From: an uncultured Erysipelotrichaceae bacterium
GTDB taxonomy: Bacteria; Bacillota_I; Bacilli_A; Erysipelotrichales; Erysipelotrichaceae
Direction of reading: 5' to 3'
Assembly: GCA_945875435.1 (NCBI GenBank)
Contig: CAMCKH010000001.1
Span: 186,001 to 250,000, forward strand
DNA: 64,000 nucleotides
The stretch's first letter is position 1. Each line of letters opens with the position of its first letter. The notes under the pieces were generated by a model. It did not search any database, was not told the DNA's origin, and was given only the letters and a program-made list of their open reading frames with translations. This document shows, piece after piece, positions 28,094 through 39,810 of the stretch. The translations under genes were made by a program, and so were the position numbers.

Positions 28094-29639
28094 ATTTTAC
28101 CTTTAAATTTTTTGAAAGCATTGCTAGAACTAAAACGATAGGGACGCTTGTTATCAATTGATCTAAAGTATGACCACTTATATAAGCAGAAGAAACTCCC
28201 ATCAAACACGCAAACAATAACATTATATTATAGTAATTCCAATCATTATAACGTAAAAATAATTTTATCGATACAAACGCTGGTTTAATTAAATAAAATA
28301 ATACCATTAAAATAAAACCCGCATATCCTAAAGTATAGATTTGTTGCGAAAAATCCTTTTCTAAAAGCATAGATCCGTTCATAAAAGTTGAATAGCCCAT
28401 ACCTAAAAACTTTGTTTTAAAATCTATATTTTGATACTTATAATCCATAAATATTTTTTGAAGTTGTCTACCATTAATTCTTTCAAAAAGCTCGTAATTA
28501 AACATAAAATCTACCCAAAATTTAGGATCATGTTCGTAACTATAAAATTTCAAATAATACACAGGAGGAGTTACATTTATTAAAAATATGTTATCTATGA
28601 AATAGTGAGTATAAAAATCTAAATACTCTTTAGTCCCAGGGATTAATTTATCCCCTTTAGCTAAATTATTTTTTAAATAATTTTTATGTTTAGCATCACT
28701 TAAAGAAAGCACTACAAAATCACTACTTTCAACTTTTTGATTATTTACAGCTGGACTAAAAGGCAAAACAACTCCACTTAACAACATCATAAAAATTAAA
28801 ATAGAAAAATAAAATTTATTCAAAACTTCTTTTTTCAACACCACTAAAATAATATAGATAAAAAACATAGCAATTGAAACAAAAATAGTTCCATATGTAG
28901 CGATTCTAGTTGATAAAATAATCATTGAAAGATTTTGAATAAATATTAGTATTGTTAATAATATTTTTGATTTTTTATTATTGCTTTTATATAAAAAATA
29001 ATAAAGCATAATAAGGGACATAACTAATAAAATCCCGATAGTGTTACCTTCTTTAAAAAAGAATTTTGAAGCGAAAAATCGTGGATGTCTAGTGAATTGA
29101 TTATAATTATTTTTAATAAACCAAGCAAAAATACTACCTTTAGTATACCCAGAATATGTAGACTTGCCAAAAAGAAAAATATCACCTATAAAAATGGGTA
29201 TTGAAATTGTAACAGATGTAATGATTGAAAATAATTTTAAATGATTTTGAGTAATATTTATTTTTTTAAATACATAAAAATAAATAATTGGCAAAATTAA
29301 AGTAGTAAGATAAATAACTTCATTTTTAAATACATATTTAAAATTTTTAGTCAAAAACAAACTGTCATAAATCGTAATTGAGTTGTTGTTGTGAAAATAA
29401 AAATATATTCCAATTAACAAAAAGTATATACTATAAATAAAAATAATTTTTCGCTTTTTCTCGACATATAAAAGAAATAAAATAAAAACTATTAAAGGTA
29501 TTAATAAATATTTAATAATTGTAGATATTCTAACATCTATTAAATTTTCAAAAAGATAATCAAGCTCTATAAAAGGCACTATACTTAAAATCACAATCAA
29601 AATATTAACTAGATATTCTTTATTTATTTTTTTTATCAT
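28083..29639 (-). CDS. Wzy-like O-antigen/polysaccharide polymerase (candidate)
   Basis: The 518-residue protein has about eleven membrane helices and a large extracellular loop of about 120 residues (from SSDFVVLSLSDA to FLGMGYSTF), the topology of Wzy polymerases and O-antigen ligases. FKTKFLGMGYSTFMNGS resembles the G-x-G region near the active loop of such proteins. Sequence is very divergent in this class, so the call rests on topology and operon position between two glycosyltransferases. Confidence 0.6.
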   Translation of the reverse strand: MIKKINKEYLVNILIVILSIVPFIELDYLFENLIDVRISTIIKYLLIPLIVFILFLLYVEKKRKIIFIYSIYFLLIGIYFYFHNNNSITIYDSLFLTKNFKYVFKNEVIYLTTLILPIIYFYVFKKINITQNHLKLFSIITSVTISIPIFIGDIFLFGKSTYSGYTKGSIFAWFIKNNYNQFTRHPRFFASKFFFKEGNTIGILLVMSLIMLYYFLYKSNNKKSKILLTILIFIQNLSMIILSTRIATYGTIFVSIAMFFIYIILVVLKKEVLNKFYFSILIFMMLLSGVVLPFSPAVNNQKVESSDFVVLSLSDAKHKNYLKNNLAKGDKLIPGTKEYLDFYTHYFIDNIFLINVTPPVYYLKFYSYEHDPKFWVDFMFNYELFERINGRQLQKIFMDYKYQNIDFKTKFLGMGYSTFMNGSMLLEKDFSQQIYTLGYAGFILMVLFYLIKPAFVSIKLFLRYNDWNYYNIMLLFACLMGVSSAYISGHTLDQLITSVPIVLVLAMLSKNLKVKYEK

Positions 29640-30784
29640 ATACTCTCCTTGTAAAGTTTTATATATTCATCTACCATTTTTTGTTTACTATATAACTCTT
29701 TTGCGATTTGGTTAGCTTTTAAACTTTCTTTAAATTCATACTTAAAATTATTAATTATATCAATTGCAGCTTCGTAATTATTTTTATCTATCAAACATCC
29801 GTAATGTTTTATAGATTCAACACTGCCACCTGTTTTATAACCGATAATATAACATCCAGCCATCAACGCTTCTAAATTAACGGTTGGAAAATTATCTTCA
29901 TATGTAAAGTTTAAGAAAATTTTAGAACTTTGGTATATTTTCTTTAACTCATCATAATTAACTCTTTTAATACCGTGGATATTACTTGGTAATTTTTTTA
30001 TTTCTCGATCAGTTAATCCTACCATTATAAATTTTTTATCGGGCATTTTAAGTGCCAAAGAAATAACATCATCAAAACCTTTACGCTTATTCCAAACATT
30101 TGAAACAGCTAAAATAAATTCACTTTCATTTTCTTCAATATCGTAAACATCAATACCATTATTAATAACAACTGTTTTTTTAACATTTAAAAATGTATTT
30201 CTAATCTCATTTGCTAACCATTCACTAGGAACAACTATATCAACATTTAAATTTTTATATAGATTATTTTTTAAATTATAATTTTTTACTGAATTTAGAT
30301 TAAATAAGCGATATGGATATATGTTTTTACAATTACACACTCCTCCATTTAAATGAGATTTACAATTATTAAAATCATAATATGAACAAAATCCTGTAAA
30401 CATAAAACAATCATGTAAAGTATGGATAACTTTATAATTATTTTCTTTCAAATGATTTAATAACATTTCTATATTCAAATAAAAACCATGTAAATTATGT
30501 AGATGTATTATATCTGGTTTTATATTTTCTATTTTTTTAATCATTTTTCTAGTCATATTAACACTATTAAAACCATGAGTATCAAAAATTAAACTTTTAA
30601 TTACGTCAATAAAAAAATTAATTTTACTACCTATAAAAAAAATTTTATCATCAACAATATTTTTATTTCTTCCATAAATTACATACGAATCAAAGTTTTT
30701 ATTTAATAGCTCATTGTGAATTAATTTAACCAACTTACCTGTACTACCAAAATCGTAAACAGAGTTTATTTGTAATATTTTCAT
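29636..30784 (-). CDS. Glycosyltransferase family 4, first gene of the polysaccharide operon
   Basis: The protein of about 382 residues has a Rossmann-type start (MKILQINSVYDFGSTGKLV). HLHNLHGFYLNIE and HTLHDCFMFTGFCSYY are GT4 acceptor-side motifs. EDNFPTVNLEALMAGC is the EX7E nucleotide-sugar motif. A CxxC-containing insert (near residues 150-155) is common in GTs acting on colanic-type chains. I chose the ATG at 30784; the longer frame to 30829 would cover the promoter. Confidence 0.88.
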   Translation of the reverse strand: MKILQINSVYDFGSTGKLVKLIHNELLNKNFDSYVIYGRNKNIVDDKIFFIGSKINFFIDVIKSLIFDTHGFNSVNMTRKMIKKIENIKPDIIHLHNLHGFYLNIEMLLNHLKENNYKVIHTLHDCFMFTGFCSYYDFNNCKSHLNGGVCNCKNIYPYRLFNLNSVKNYNLKNNLYKNLNVDIVVPSEWLANEIRNTFLNVKKTVVINNGIDVYDIEENESEFILAVSNVWNKRKGFDDVISLALKMPDKKFIMVGLTDREIKKLPSNIHGIKRVNYDELKKIYQSSKIFLNFTYEDNFPTVNLEALMAGCYIIGYKTGGSVESIKHYGCLIDKNNYEAAIDIINNFKYEFKESLKANQIAKELYSKQKMVDEYIKLYKESI

Positions 30785-30790
30785 ATAATA

Positions 30791-30799
30791 ATTATACCA
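30791..30799 (-). promoter_or_regulatory. Extended -10 promoter of the polysaccharide operon, leaderless
   Basis: TGG-TATAAT reads towards the GT4 gene. The start site predicted 7 nt on is exactly the ATG at 30784. No -35 or SD is seen. Confidence 0.65.
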
Positions 30800-30811
30800 A
30801 ATTATCAAAAT

Positions 30812-30846
30812 AAAAACCCCCTTATTCAATTTAAGGGGGAAATTTT
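30812..30846 (-). terminator. Terminator of nox
   Basis: CCCCCTTA and TAAGGGGG arms are followed by TTTTTATTTT on the minus strand. Confidence 0.9.
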
Positions 30847-30860
30847 TAATAAATTTAATT

Positions 30861-32201
30861 TTATCCTTTTAATAAAGCACTGTACGCACACATAGTAACG
30901 TAGTTATAAGGTTTATTGAAATGAGGCATAAAGAATATATCACACAATGCAAGCTCACCGATAGTAACTTGTTTTTGAATAGCAAGTGAGAATGTATTTA
31001 TAAGTGCAGACATATCATAGGTAGATGCTAATTGACATCCAACAATTACCTTATCAGATTTACGATAAACAATTCTTATTTTTACTTTAGGATTTTCAAC
31101 TTCCATAAATTCAGGTTTTTGATAATCTTCAAAATCTTGATAATCAACATCAATTCCAGCTTTCAAAGCAGAAGAAACGCTTAAACCTGTACATACTAAT
31201 TTGTAATCGTAAATCATAAGAGCACTTGATCCTTGAACACCAACGCTTTCAATGGAAGTTCCTCCAATGTTATGAGCAGCAACAAGACCGCTTCTTACAG
31301 CATTAGTAGCAAGAGCGATATAACTTGTTTCTCCTTTGGCGTTATCTCTAACAGTAGCACAATCACCTATCGCGTATACATCTGGATCAGATGTTTCTTG
31401 TTTAAGGTTAACAAGGTAAGCACCGTTTTTAAATTTAGCTAAATGATCTTTACCTAATGCACTATTAGGTGAGAAACCAACTGCACAAATAACCATATCT
31501 GCTTCATAAGTGTTTTTATCAGTTTTAACAGCAGTAACTTTATCATCACCAAGGAAAGCCTCTACTTTTTCTCCTAATGCAAATTTGATATTATGTTCTT
31601 CCATGATTTTCTTCATATCATCAGAAAATTCTTCATCAAAATAACCACTCAAAATAGTAGTAGACATATCAATTAATGTAACATCTTTATTCAATCTTTC
31701 AAATGCTTCAGCAAGCTCAATACCGATATAACCGCCACCTAATACAACTATTTTCTTAAATTCATCTTTTTCTAATTTTTCAATAACATCAGCTGCATTT
31801 TGGTATAATTTAACCATTTGAATATTTTTTAAATCAATACCAGGAAGGTTTGGTCTATTCGGTTTACTTCCTGTAGCAAATACCAATTTATCATAATTAT
31901 CTTTTACAATGCTTCCGTCAGCCAATCTTACGGTAACTTCTTTTTTTGCATAGTCAACATCTATAACTTCGCTTTCCATATGTAATTTAGCACCATTTTT
32001 TACTAAATTTTCAGGAGTTTGGTAAAAAAGACCATCACCTGTTTGAATTTGCTTACCAATCCAAAGTGCCATACCACAACCTAAAAACGAAATATTAGTA
32101 TTCTTATCATATATTGTTAAATCAACATTTGGATATGACAATAGCGTATTTGCAAAAGCAGTACCAGCGTGATTTGAACCAACTAAAATTACTTTTTTCA
32201 T
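30861..32201 (-). CDS. nox: FAD-dependent NADH oxidase (water-forming type)
   Basis: A two-dinucleotide-fold flavoprotein of about 446 residues. It has KVILVGSNHAGTAFAN for FAD, the single redox cysteine at C42 in SFLGCGMALWIG, VVLGGGYIGIELAEAF for NADH, and VYAIGDCATV for FAD. The C42 class reduces O2 to water and regenerates NAD+ in fermentative bacteria; a CoA-disulfide reductase is the alternative. The ATG at 32201 follows AAGGAGA. It is monocistronic. Confidence 0.9.
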   Translation of the reverse strand: MKKVILVGSNHAGTAFANTLLSYPNVDLTIYDKNTNISFLGCGMALWIGKQIQTGDGLFYQTPENLVKNGAKLHMESEVIDVDYAKKEVTVRLADGSIVKDNYDKLVFATGSKPNRPNLPGIDLKNIQMVKLYQNAADVIEKLEKDEFKKIVVLGGGYIGIELAEAFERLNKDVTLIDMSTTILSGYFDEEFSDDMKKIMEEHNIKFALGEKVEAFLGDDKVTAVKTDKNTYEADMVICAVGFSPNSALGKDHLAKFKNGAYLVNLKQETSDPDVYAIGDCATVRDNAKGETSYIALATNAVRSGLVAAHNIGGTSIESVGVQGSSALMIYDYKLVCTGLSVSSALKAGIDVDYQDFEDYQKPEFMEVENPKVKIRIVYRKSDKVIVGCQLASTYDMSALINTFSLAIQKQVTIGELALCDIFFMPHFNKPYNYVTMCAYSALLKG

Positions 32202-32257
32202 ATTTTCTCCTTTTATTATAATTCTATTGTAAAACATTTTTAAAATTTATCAATAGT

Positions 32258-34774
32258 TTAAATCGTTTTCATCAGATAATTGTTATTTGAATCTAAAGTA
32301 AGAGTAATTTTAGTTATATTTTCGTTTTCTATTATCGTTTTTGCAATTAAAATTTCAATATTTTTTTGAATATATCTTTTTAAAACTCTGGCTCCATATT
32401 CAGCCTCAAAGCCATCACTAACTATTTTTTCAATTACAGGATATTCAACTTCTAAAATAATATTTTGATTCAACAATCTATTTTTTAAAATGTTGATGAA
32501 TTTTGAAGTTACTTTTTTAGCAATCTCAACATTTAAAGTGTTGAATATTACTATTTCATCTATTCTGTTAATAAATTCTGGTTTAAAATAATTTTTAATA
32601 GTTTCATTATATTTTTGATTTCTTAAATCGATTTCAAAAATATGATTAGAACCTAAATTACTAGTCATTATAATAATTGTATTTTTAAAATCAACCATAA
32701 CACCTTTATTATCAGTAATTCTACCTTCATCTAATATTTGTAATAAAATATTAAATATCTCAGGATGTGCTTTTTCTATTTCATCCAAAAGAATAATAGA
32801 ATATGGATTTTTACGTACCTCTTCGCTTAATTGACCTCCTTCTTCATACCCAACATAACCAGGAGGGGCACCGATTAATCTAGATACACTATGTTTTTCG
32901 CTATATTCTGACATATCTATTCTAATTATTTTATTTTCATCATCAAAAAGTTGTTCTGCCAAAGTTTTAGCAACTTCTGTTTTACCTACCCCGGTAGGTC
33001 CTAAAAACATAAAACTAGCTAGTGGTTTTCCTTCATCTTGAATTTGTGCTTTAGATCTAATTATGCTACTTGCAACAACTTCAATCGCTTCATCTTGACC
33101 AATAACTCTATTTCTTAATCTATCAGCTATATTTAAAACTTTATCTTTTTCATTTTTCAACAATTTACTTACTTCTATTTTTGTTGTTTTGGCTATAATT
33201 TTACAAATAAGTTCTTTATCTACTATTTCTTTTAAAATTTCGCTTTTTTCATTTTCCAACTTTAAAATTTCACTTTCAATATTTGGAATAGTTTGATATT
33301 GTATTTTAGCAGCCTCTTCATAATTGTTGTTATTAAATGCATTATTTAATACTGATTTATAATTATCTAATTTGTTTTTAAGCTCTTTTATTTGATTGTT
33401 TCTATGTTTTTCACGGTTCCATTTTTCAATATGATAGTCTCTTTCTTTTTTTAAAACTTCCAACTCCGATTTTAATTCACTTATTCTTTCTTTTGATTTA
33501 TTTTCATTATTAAGTGAAATTTCCTCAATTTCAAGCATCGCAATCTTTCTGATTATTTCGTCAATAAATGTAGGAGTTGAATTTAACTGAACCTTGATAC
33601 TAGCACATGCTTCGTCAATTAAATCAATAGCTTTATCTGGTAAAAATCTATTAGTAATATATCTTTTTGAAAGTTTTACTGCTGAAATAAGAGCTTCATC
33701 CTTTATTTGAACACCATGATAAGTTTCAAATCTATTTTTTAAACCTCTCAATATCGCAATAGCTTCTTCTACTGTAGGTTCTGTTAGGATAATTTTTTGA
33801 AACCTTCTTTCAAGTGCTTTATCTTTTTCAATATTTAAACGATATTCATTAAAAGTAGTAGCTCCAATACATCTTAATTCACCTCTAGCTAACATTGGCT
33901 TAAGAATATTTGAAGCATCTAAAGCTCCTTCCGTTTTACCTGCACCTACTAAAGTATGAATTTCATCTATAAATAAAATAATATTACCTTGACTATTTTG
34001 AACTTCTTCTAGAATTTTTTTAAGTCTTTCTTCAAATTCTCCTCTATATTTTGCTCCAGCAATAATAGCAGCTAAATCTAATTCAATTATTTCTTTATCT
34101 AATAAATTAAAAGGAACATCTTTATTAACAATTCTAAATGCAAGACCTTCAACAATAGCAGTTTTACCAACACCTGCTTCTCCGACTAAAATAGGATTGT
34201 TTTTTGTTTTTCTGGAAATTATTTCGCTAAGTCTTCTAATTTCTTCATCTCTACCAATTATTGGATCAATTTTGTTTTCTTTTACTAATTGTGTTAAATT
34301 TCTACTATATTTTAGTAAAACATTTTGATTATTTTCATCATTACTCATTATAATTCTCCTTCCATTTCTTTTATTTTTGACCAATGATAAGAGGCCTTTG
34401 TGATCAATCTTTAAAATGTTTAAAATCTCATTACTTAAAAAACTATTATTACTTAAAATAGTTAAAAGCATGGTATCGCTTGCTAGTAAGTTGTCGTTGA
34501 ATATTTTTTTATTTTCAATAGCTTTTTGATATATTTTATAAAAATCACTAGAAAAACTTATTTCATTGCTTACTTTAGGCATTTTTTTAAGATATTCATC
34601 AACAAAAACTATTGCTTGATTTAAATTTTTATCAAAAATAATTTTAATATCTTCATCCTCTAATAAAAATTTTAAAATATGTGCTGAATCAACATTATTC
34701 TTTAATTCTCTTGCACATTCTATTGCTTTATTAAAAATATTAATTAATTTTTCACTAAATTGTTTATAATCCAT
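32258..34774 (-). CDS. clpB: ClpB disaggregase
   Basis: An AAA+ chaperone of 838 residues that works with DnaK to dissolve aggregates. The N domain spans 1-130. NBD1 has Walker [10 protein letters not shown] and [15 protein letters not shown]. The middle coiled coil runs about 390-510. NBD2 has GPTGVGKTE and [13 protein letters not shown], ending before a C-terminal small domain. AGGAGG precedes the ATG. A CIRCE-like element overlaps the leader. An internal start with its own SD lies at residue 143. Confidence 0.96.
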   Translation of the reverse strand: MDYKQFSEKLINIFNKAIECARELKNNVDSAHILKFLLEDEDIKIIFDKNLNQAIVFVDEYLKKMPKVSNEISFSSDFYKIYQKAIENKKIFNDNLLASDTMLLTILSNNSFLSNEILNILKIDHKGLLSLVKNKRNGRRIIMSNDENNQNVLLKYSRNLTQLVKENKIDPIIGRDEEIRRLSEIISRKTKNNPILVGEAGVGKTAIVEGLAFRIVNKDVPFNLLDKEIIELDLAAIIAGAKYRGEFEERLKKILEEVQNSQGNIILFIDEIHTLVGAGKTEGALDASNILKPMLARGELRCIGATTFNEYRLNIEKDKALERRFQKIILTEPTVEEAIAILRGLKNRFETYHGVQIKDEALISAVKLSKRYITNRFLPDKAIDLIDEACASIKVQLNSTPTFIDEIIRKIAMLEIEEISLNNENKSKERISELKSELEVLKKERDYHIEKWNREKHRNNQIKELKNKLDNYKSVLNNAFNNNNYEEAAKIQYQTIPNIESEILKLENEKSEILKEIVDKELICKIIAKTTKIEVSKLLKNEKDKVLNIADRLRNRVIGQDEAIEVVASSIIRSKAQIQDEGKPLASFMFLGPTGVGKTEVAKTLAEQLFDDENKIIRIDMSEYSEKHSVSRLIGAPPGYVGYEEGGQLSEEVRKNPYSIILLDEIEKAHPEIFNILLQILDEGRITDNKGVMVDFKNTIIIMTSNLGSNHIFEIDLRNQKYNETIKNYFKPEFINRIDEIVIFNTLNVEIAKKVTSKFINILKNRLLNQNIILEVEYPVIEKIVSDGFEAEYGARVLKRYIQKNIEILIAKTIIENENITKITLTLDSNNNYLMKTI
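34346..34361 (-). promoter_or_regulatory. Strong internal ribosome-binding site in clpB
   Basis: AAGGAGA (34361-34355), a 6-nt gap and ATG (34348) fall at codon 143, exactly between the N domain and NBD1 (MSNDENNQ). In E. coli ClpB an internal start at a similar place (codon 149) makes the short isoform lacking the N domain. Confidence 0.65.
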
Positions 34775-34782
34775 ATTCCTCC

Positions 34783-34809
34783 TTAGCAGTTAAATATAAT
34801 GATTGCTAA
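34783..34809 (-). promoter_or_regulatory. CIRCE-like HrcA operator upstream of clpB
   Basis: The repeat TTAGCAGTT-N9-GATTGCTAA matches CIRCE (TTAGCACTC-N9-GAGTGCTAA) in its outer halves with exact 9-nt spacing. It sits immediately before the clpB SD. Confidence 0.7.
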
Positions 34810-34824
34810 AATATGTTATTTTTT

Positions 34825-34843
34825 AAAGTAGGTTTCCCTACTT
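34825..34843 (-). terminator. Hairpin at the end of dnaJ, weak terminator or attenuator
   Basis: AAGTAGG, a GAAA loop and CCTACTT overlap the dnaJ stop codon. Only an A-rich tract follows, so it is a poor terminator. It may allow partial readthrough to clpB. Confidence 0.45.
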
Positions 34844-35941
34844 AAATGCTTTTTTAAATTTTTCAAATACAGATTCTTTATTTGAATTTTTATCTTTTAT
34901 TTTTTTGTATAACTCTTTTTCTTCTTTTGAAAGTTTGGTAGGAATTAAAACATCAACTTCTACATACTGGTCGCCAATATTTGAACTTCTTAAATCTTTA
35001 ATCCCTTGACCCTTTAATCTTAATCTAGTGTTAGGAGCTGTTCCTGCCGGTATACTCAAGTTGACATCTCCTCTAATTGTAGGAACATCTATATCAACAC
35101 CCAAAACAGCATCTACTACATCTATCGGAACTTTAACATAAATATCATTTCCATTCCTTTTAAATATTTTATGATTTGCAACAATAATTTCTACATACAA
35201 ATCACCATTGCTACCACCGTTATATCCTCTGTTTCCTAACCCAGACATTCTGATTTGTTGTCCAGAATTTATACCTTCAGGAATTTTAACTTCAATATCG
35301 CTTCTTTTTCTTTGATATCCACTTCCAGAACATTCATTACAATGTCTTTTAATTTTTTTACCACTTCCATTACATTGATTACAATTTCTTTCAGTTTGAA
35401 AAACACCAAAAGGGGTTTGTTGAGCTGCTATTACTCTACCTCTACCTTTACAAGTTCCACAAGTTTCAATATCGCTCTTGCTATAAGCACCACTTCCGCC
35501 ACAACTAGTACATTCTTTTTCAATATCTAATCTAATATTTTTTGTGGTTCCAAAAGCAGCATCTAAAAAATCAATTGTTAAAGAAATATAAGCATCTTCA
35601 CCTCTAATAGGTCCATTTCTATTAGAACTTCTTCCACCAAATCCTTGATTGAAAAAATCTGAAAAAATATCACTAAATCCACCCATGTTTGAAAAATCTG
35701 AAAAGCCAGAAAAATTCGCATTACTTGCTTGGTGACCGAATTGATCATAACTTGCTCTTTTATTTGAATCACTTAAAATTTCATAGGCTTCATTTATTTC
35801 TTTAAATTTTTCTGCAGCATCGTTAGCTTTATTAATATCTGGATGGTATTCTTTTGCAAGTTTGCGATATGCTTTTTTAATTTCTGAATCGCTTGCGTTT
35901 TTGCTCACACCAAGAACTTCATAATAATCTCTTTTTGACAT
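34838..35941 (-). CDS. dnaJ: DnaJ (Hsp40) co-chaperone
   Basis: DnaJ stimulates the DnaK ATPase and hands over clients. The J domain has the HPD motif in [10 protein letters not shown] Gly/Phe-rich region (about 72-112) and four zinc CxxCxGxG repeats follow ([32 protein letters not shown]), then the C-terminal peptide-binding domains. It is 367 residues long, downstream of dnaK across a hairpin. Confidence 0.97.
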   Translation of the reverse strand: MSKRDYYEVLGVSKNASDSEIKKAYRKLAKEYHPDINKANDAAEKFKEINEAYEILSDSNKRASYDQFGHQASNANFSGFSDFSNMGGFSDIFSDFFNQGFGGRSSNRNGPIRGEDAYISLTIDFLDAAFGTTKNIRLDIEKECTSCGGSGAYSKSDIETCGTCKGRGRVIAAQQTPFGVFQTERNCNQCNGSGKKIKRHCNECSGSGYQRKRSDIEVKIPEGINSGQQIRMSGLGNRGYNGGSNGDLYVEIIVANHKIFKRNGNDIYVKVPIDVVDAVLGVDIDVPTIRGDVNLSIPAGTAPNTRLRLKGQGIKDLRSSNIGDQYVEVDVLIPTKLSKEEKELYKKIKDKNSNKESVFEKFKKAFK

Positions 35942-35957
35942 ATTTACCTTTCTAAGT

Positions 35958-35981
35958 AGCCCAGTAGTTTGCTACTGGGCT
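35958..35981 (-). other. dnaK-dnaJ intercistronic hairpin
   Basis: AGCCCAGTAG pairs perfectly with CTACTGGGCT around a 4-nt loop, with no T-tract after it. It is likely an mRNA stabiliser or processing site that sets DnaK above DnaJ, rather than a terminator. Confidence 0.6.
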
Positions 35982-35988
35982 TATTTAA

Positions 35989-37812
<1,824 letters not shown>

Positions 37813-38304
37813 CTACTCTGCAACCTTAACCATTGCAGCTCTTAAAATGCGATCTTTTAATTTATATCCTTTTTGATATACTTCAACAACAATACCTTTT
37901 TCTACACCTTCAATTTTCTCAGCCATTATAGATTGCATAAATGCTGGGTCAAATTCTTTATTTAACGCTTCAACTTCAGCAACGCCTTCTTTATTTAAAC
38001 TGGTTATTAATTGATCGTAGATCATTTTAATTCCAGAGCGATAACTTTCGCTAACTCCTTCTGCTTCATTTGCGATAGCACGTTCTAAATTATCAATGAT
38101 TGGTAAAATATCCAATGCGAAACTTTGAATTCTATATTTTCTTAAAGTTTCTGCTTCTGCATTCAATCTTTTTCTGATATTTTCAGTATCTGCATAAGCC
38201 ATTGCATAACTATTTTTTAATTTTTCATTTTCGGCTTTTAATTTTGAAATCTCATCATCTTCTTTTAAATCAATTTCTTTTTCTTCGTTGACTACTTCTT
38301 CCAT
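37813..38304 (-). CDS. grpE: GrpE nucleotide exchange factor
   Basis: GrpE releases ADP from DnaK. The 163-residue protein has an N-terminal acidic coiled coil (EKEIDLKEDDEISKLKAENEKLK), then DTENIRKRLNAEAE and FALDILPIIDNLERAI, and a beta domain ending in GYKLKDRILRAAMVKV. Its start touches the hrcA stop. Confidence 0.96.
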   Translation of the reverse strand: MEEVVNEEKEIDLKEDDEISKLKAENEKLKNSYAMAYADTENIRKRLNAEAETLRKYRIQSFALDILPIIDNLERAIANEAEGVSESYRSGIKMIYDQLITSLNKEGVAEVEALNKEFDPAFMQSIMAEKIEGVEKGIVVEVYQKGYKLKDRILRAAMVKVAE

Positions 38305-39317
38305 TAATCCTCACTTTTATATATTTCATTAATAACATTACTGATGTATCCTAATAAACCGACTATTTTATTATATTCCATTCTACTAGGTCCAAGTACC
38401 ATTATTTCTCCAGCATCATTGCCATTAACTTGTATTTTATTACTAATAACAGCTACATCATCTATCCAAGCCATTTGACTATTAACACCGTTTTTAAGTA
38501 CCAAATCTAATTTGCTGGATCTAAAATTCTTCCAAACAAGTTCATTTTCCATAATTCTCATCAACTGTTTTAATTTTTCAACATCATTAAATTCAGGTTG
38601 ATAAACAATGCTGTTATTTTTAGAAAAATAAACATTGTCAGATGTAAATTTCGCAAAAGCACTGATGAAAGCGTTAAATAATACTTCATATTTTTTAACT
38701 TTAGTGGATAGTATAGGTTTAATTAAAGTTAATTTTTCAGATAATTCACTTACTAAACTACCCTTCAATCTTTCATTTAAAATTTCAACACATTTATCAA
38801 TATCACTCAAACTAACAATTGTGTTAAAACTAAACTTTTTACTTTCGGTATGTCCATTATCAGTAATAAAAACACATACCGCACTTTTATCATCTATTTG
38901 AAATAATTTGATATGTTCCAATCTTGAGTTACTACAATCAGGTCCAAGAACACCAGTAGTGAGCTTGGTCATTTCAGATACTATTTCACAACTTTCATAA
39001 ATCGCTTCTTCAATTGAAAGACTGCGGTTTTTAAATATACTTTCTATTGCATATTTAATATCATCATCAACTTTATGTTCTAATAAATATTCACAATAAT
39101 ATTTATAACCATAAGTCGAAGGAACTCTACCACTAGAAGAATAAGGTTTTTCAATATACCCTAAATCTTCCAAAACTCCCATATCATTTCTAATAGTAGC
39201 ACTACTATAAGGTAAATGATATTTATCAACTAGAACTTTTGAACTTACAGGTTCAGCAGTCTGGATAAATTCATCAACTATACACTTTAGCACCATCTTT
39301 ATTCTAGGGGTAAGCAT
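38304..39317 (-). CDS. hrcA: Heat-inducible repressor HrcA
   Basis: HrcA binds CIRCE and, helped by GroEL in known species, represses chaperone genes. The protein of about 337 residues has the winged-helix N-terminus LTPRIKMVLKCIVDEF, SSATIRNDMGVLEDLGYIEKP and SSGRVPSTYGYKYYC. The ATG at 39317 is 5 nt after GGAGG. A GTG two codons upstream would be too close to the SD. It heads the chaperone operon and probably represses itself. Confidence 0.96.
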   Translation of the reverse strand: MLTPRIKMVLKCIVDEFIQTAEPVSSKVLVDKYHLPYSSATIRNDMGVLEDLGYIEKPYSSSGRVPSTYGYKYYCEYLLEHKVDDDIKYAIESIFKNRSLSIEEAIYESCEIVSEMTKLTTGVLGPDCSNSRLEHIKLFQIDDKSAVCVFITDNGHTESKKFSFNTIVSLSDIDKCVEILNERLKGSLVSELSEKLTLIKPILSTKVKKYEVLFNAFISAFAKFTSDNVYFSKNNSIVYQPEFNDVEKLKQLMRIMENELVWKNFRSSKLDLVLKNGVNSQMAWIDDVAVISNKIQVNGNDAGEIMVLGPSRMEYNKIVGLLGYISNVINEIYKSED

Positions 39318-39329
39318 CTCCACCTCCTT

Positions 39330-39399
39330 TTAGCACTCTTATTTAGTACCTGCTAAAATTATATCACTTATATTAGCAGTGTCAACATATTTTTGCTAA
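39330..39399 (-). promoter_or_regulatory. hrcA operon promoter with two CIRCE-like operators
   Basis: TTGACA (39385-39380), a 16-nt spacer and TATAAT (39363-39358) form a SigA promoter. On the plus strand, TTAGCACTC-N9-ACCTGCTAA (39330-39356) covers the start site and leader. TTAGCAGTG-N9-TTTTGCTAA (39373-39399) covers the -35. Both keep the 9-nt CIRCE spacing, but only one half-site is perfect. Confidence 0.8.
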
Positions 39400-39436
39400 A
39401 AAGTGAAAAAATTTATTTTTTTATCAAATTGATAAA

Positions 39437-39469
39437 TAAAAATTCCCTGAATAATTCAGGGAATTTTTT
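39437..39469 (-). terminator. Terminator of rpsT
   Basis: AAATTCCCTGAA and TTCAGGGAATTTTTA arms with flanking A/T tracts, just after the rpsT stop on the minus strand. Confidence 0.9.
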
Positions 39470-39734
39470 ATGCTTTGATTGAATTTAATGCAACTTGTAA
39501 TCTTGATTTTTGACGAGAAGCGTAATTTGCATGTTTAATTTTTCCGCTAACTGCCGCATCCAATAATGAATTACAATGATTTAATTTAGAAACAGCACTT
39601 TCATAATCTTTGTTTTCAATTGCTTTTAAAACATTTTTAATTGCTGTTTTCAATTCACTAATTTGACCAACTCTTCTATTGTGTTTTTTTAAATTAGTAA
39701 TCGCTCTTTTCTTTTGTGATTTTATATTTGCCAT
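39468..39734 (-). CDS. rpsT: 30S ribosomal protein S20
   Basis: A small basic protein of 88 residues, MANIKSQKKRAITNLKK, with the S20 core LKTAIKNVLKA and C-terminal HANYASRQKSRL. I chose the ATG at 39734 with AAGGAG before it, rather than the longer frame to 39755 (extra MDLKGAI). It is divergent from fmt. Confidence 0.96.
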   Translation of the reverse strand: MANIKSQKKRAITNLKKHNRRVGQISELKTAIKNVLKAIENKDYESAVSKLNHCNSLLDAAVSGKIKHANYASRQKSRLQVALNSIKA

Positions 39735-39794
39735 AATTGCTCCTTTCAAGTCCATAAAATTATAACTTAAAAAAGATAGTTATTTCAAGTTTTA

Positions 39795-39803
39795 TGGTAT
39801 AAT
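39795..39803 (+). promoter_or_regulatory. Extended -10 promoter of fmt, leaderless
   Basis: TGG-TATAAT ends at 39803. The predicted start, 39810, is one base before the ATG at 39811. No SD. Confidence 0.65.
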
Positions 39804-39810
39804 TTTTTAT

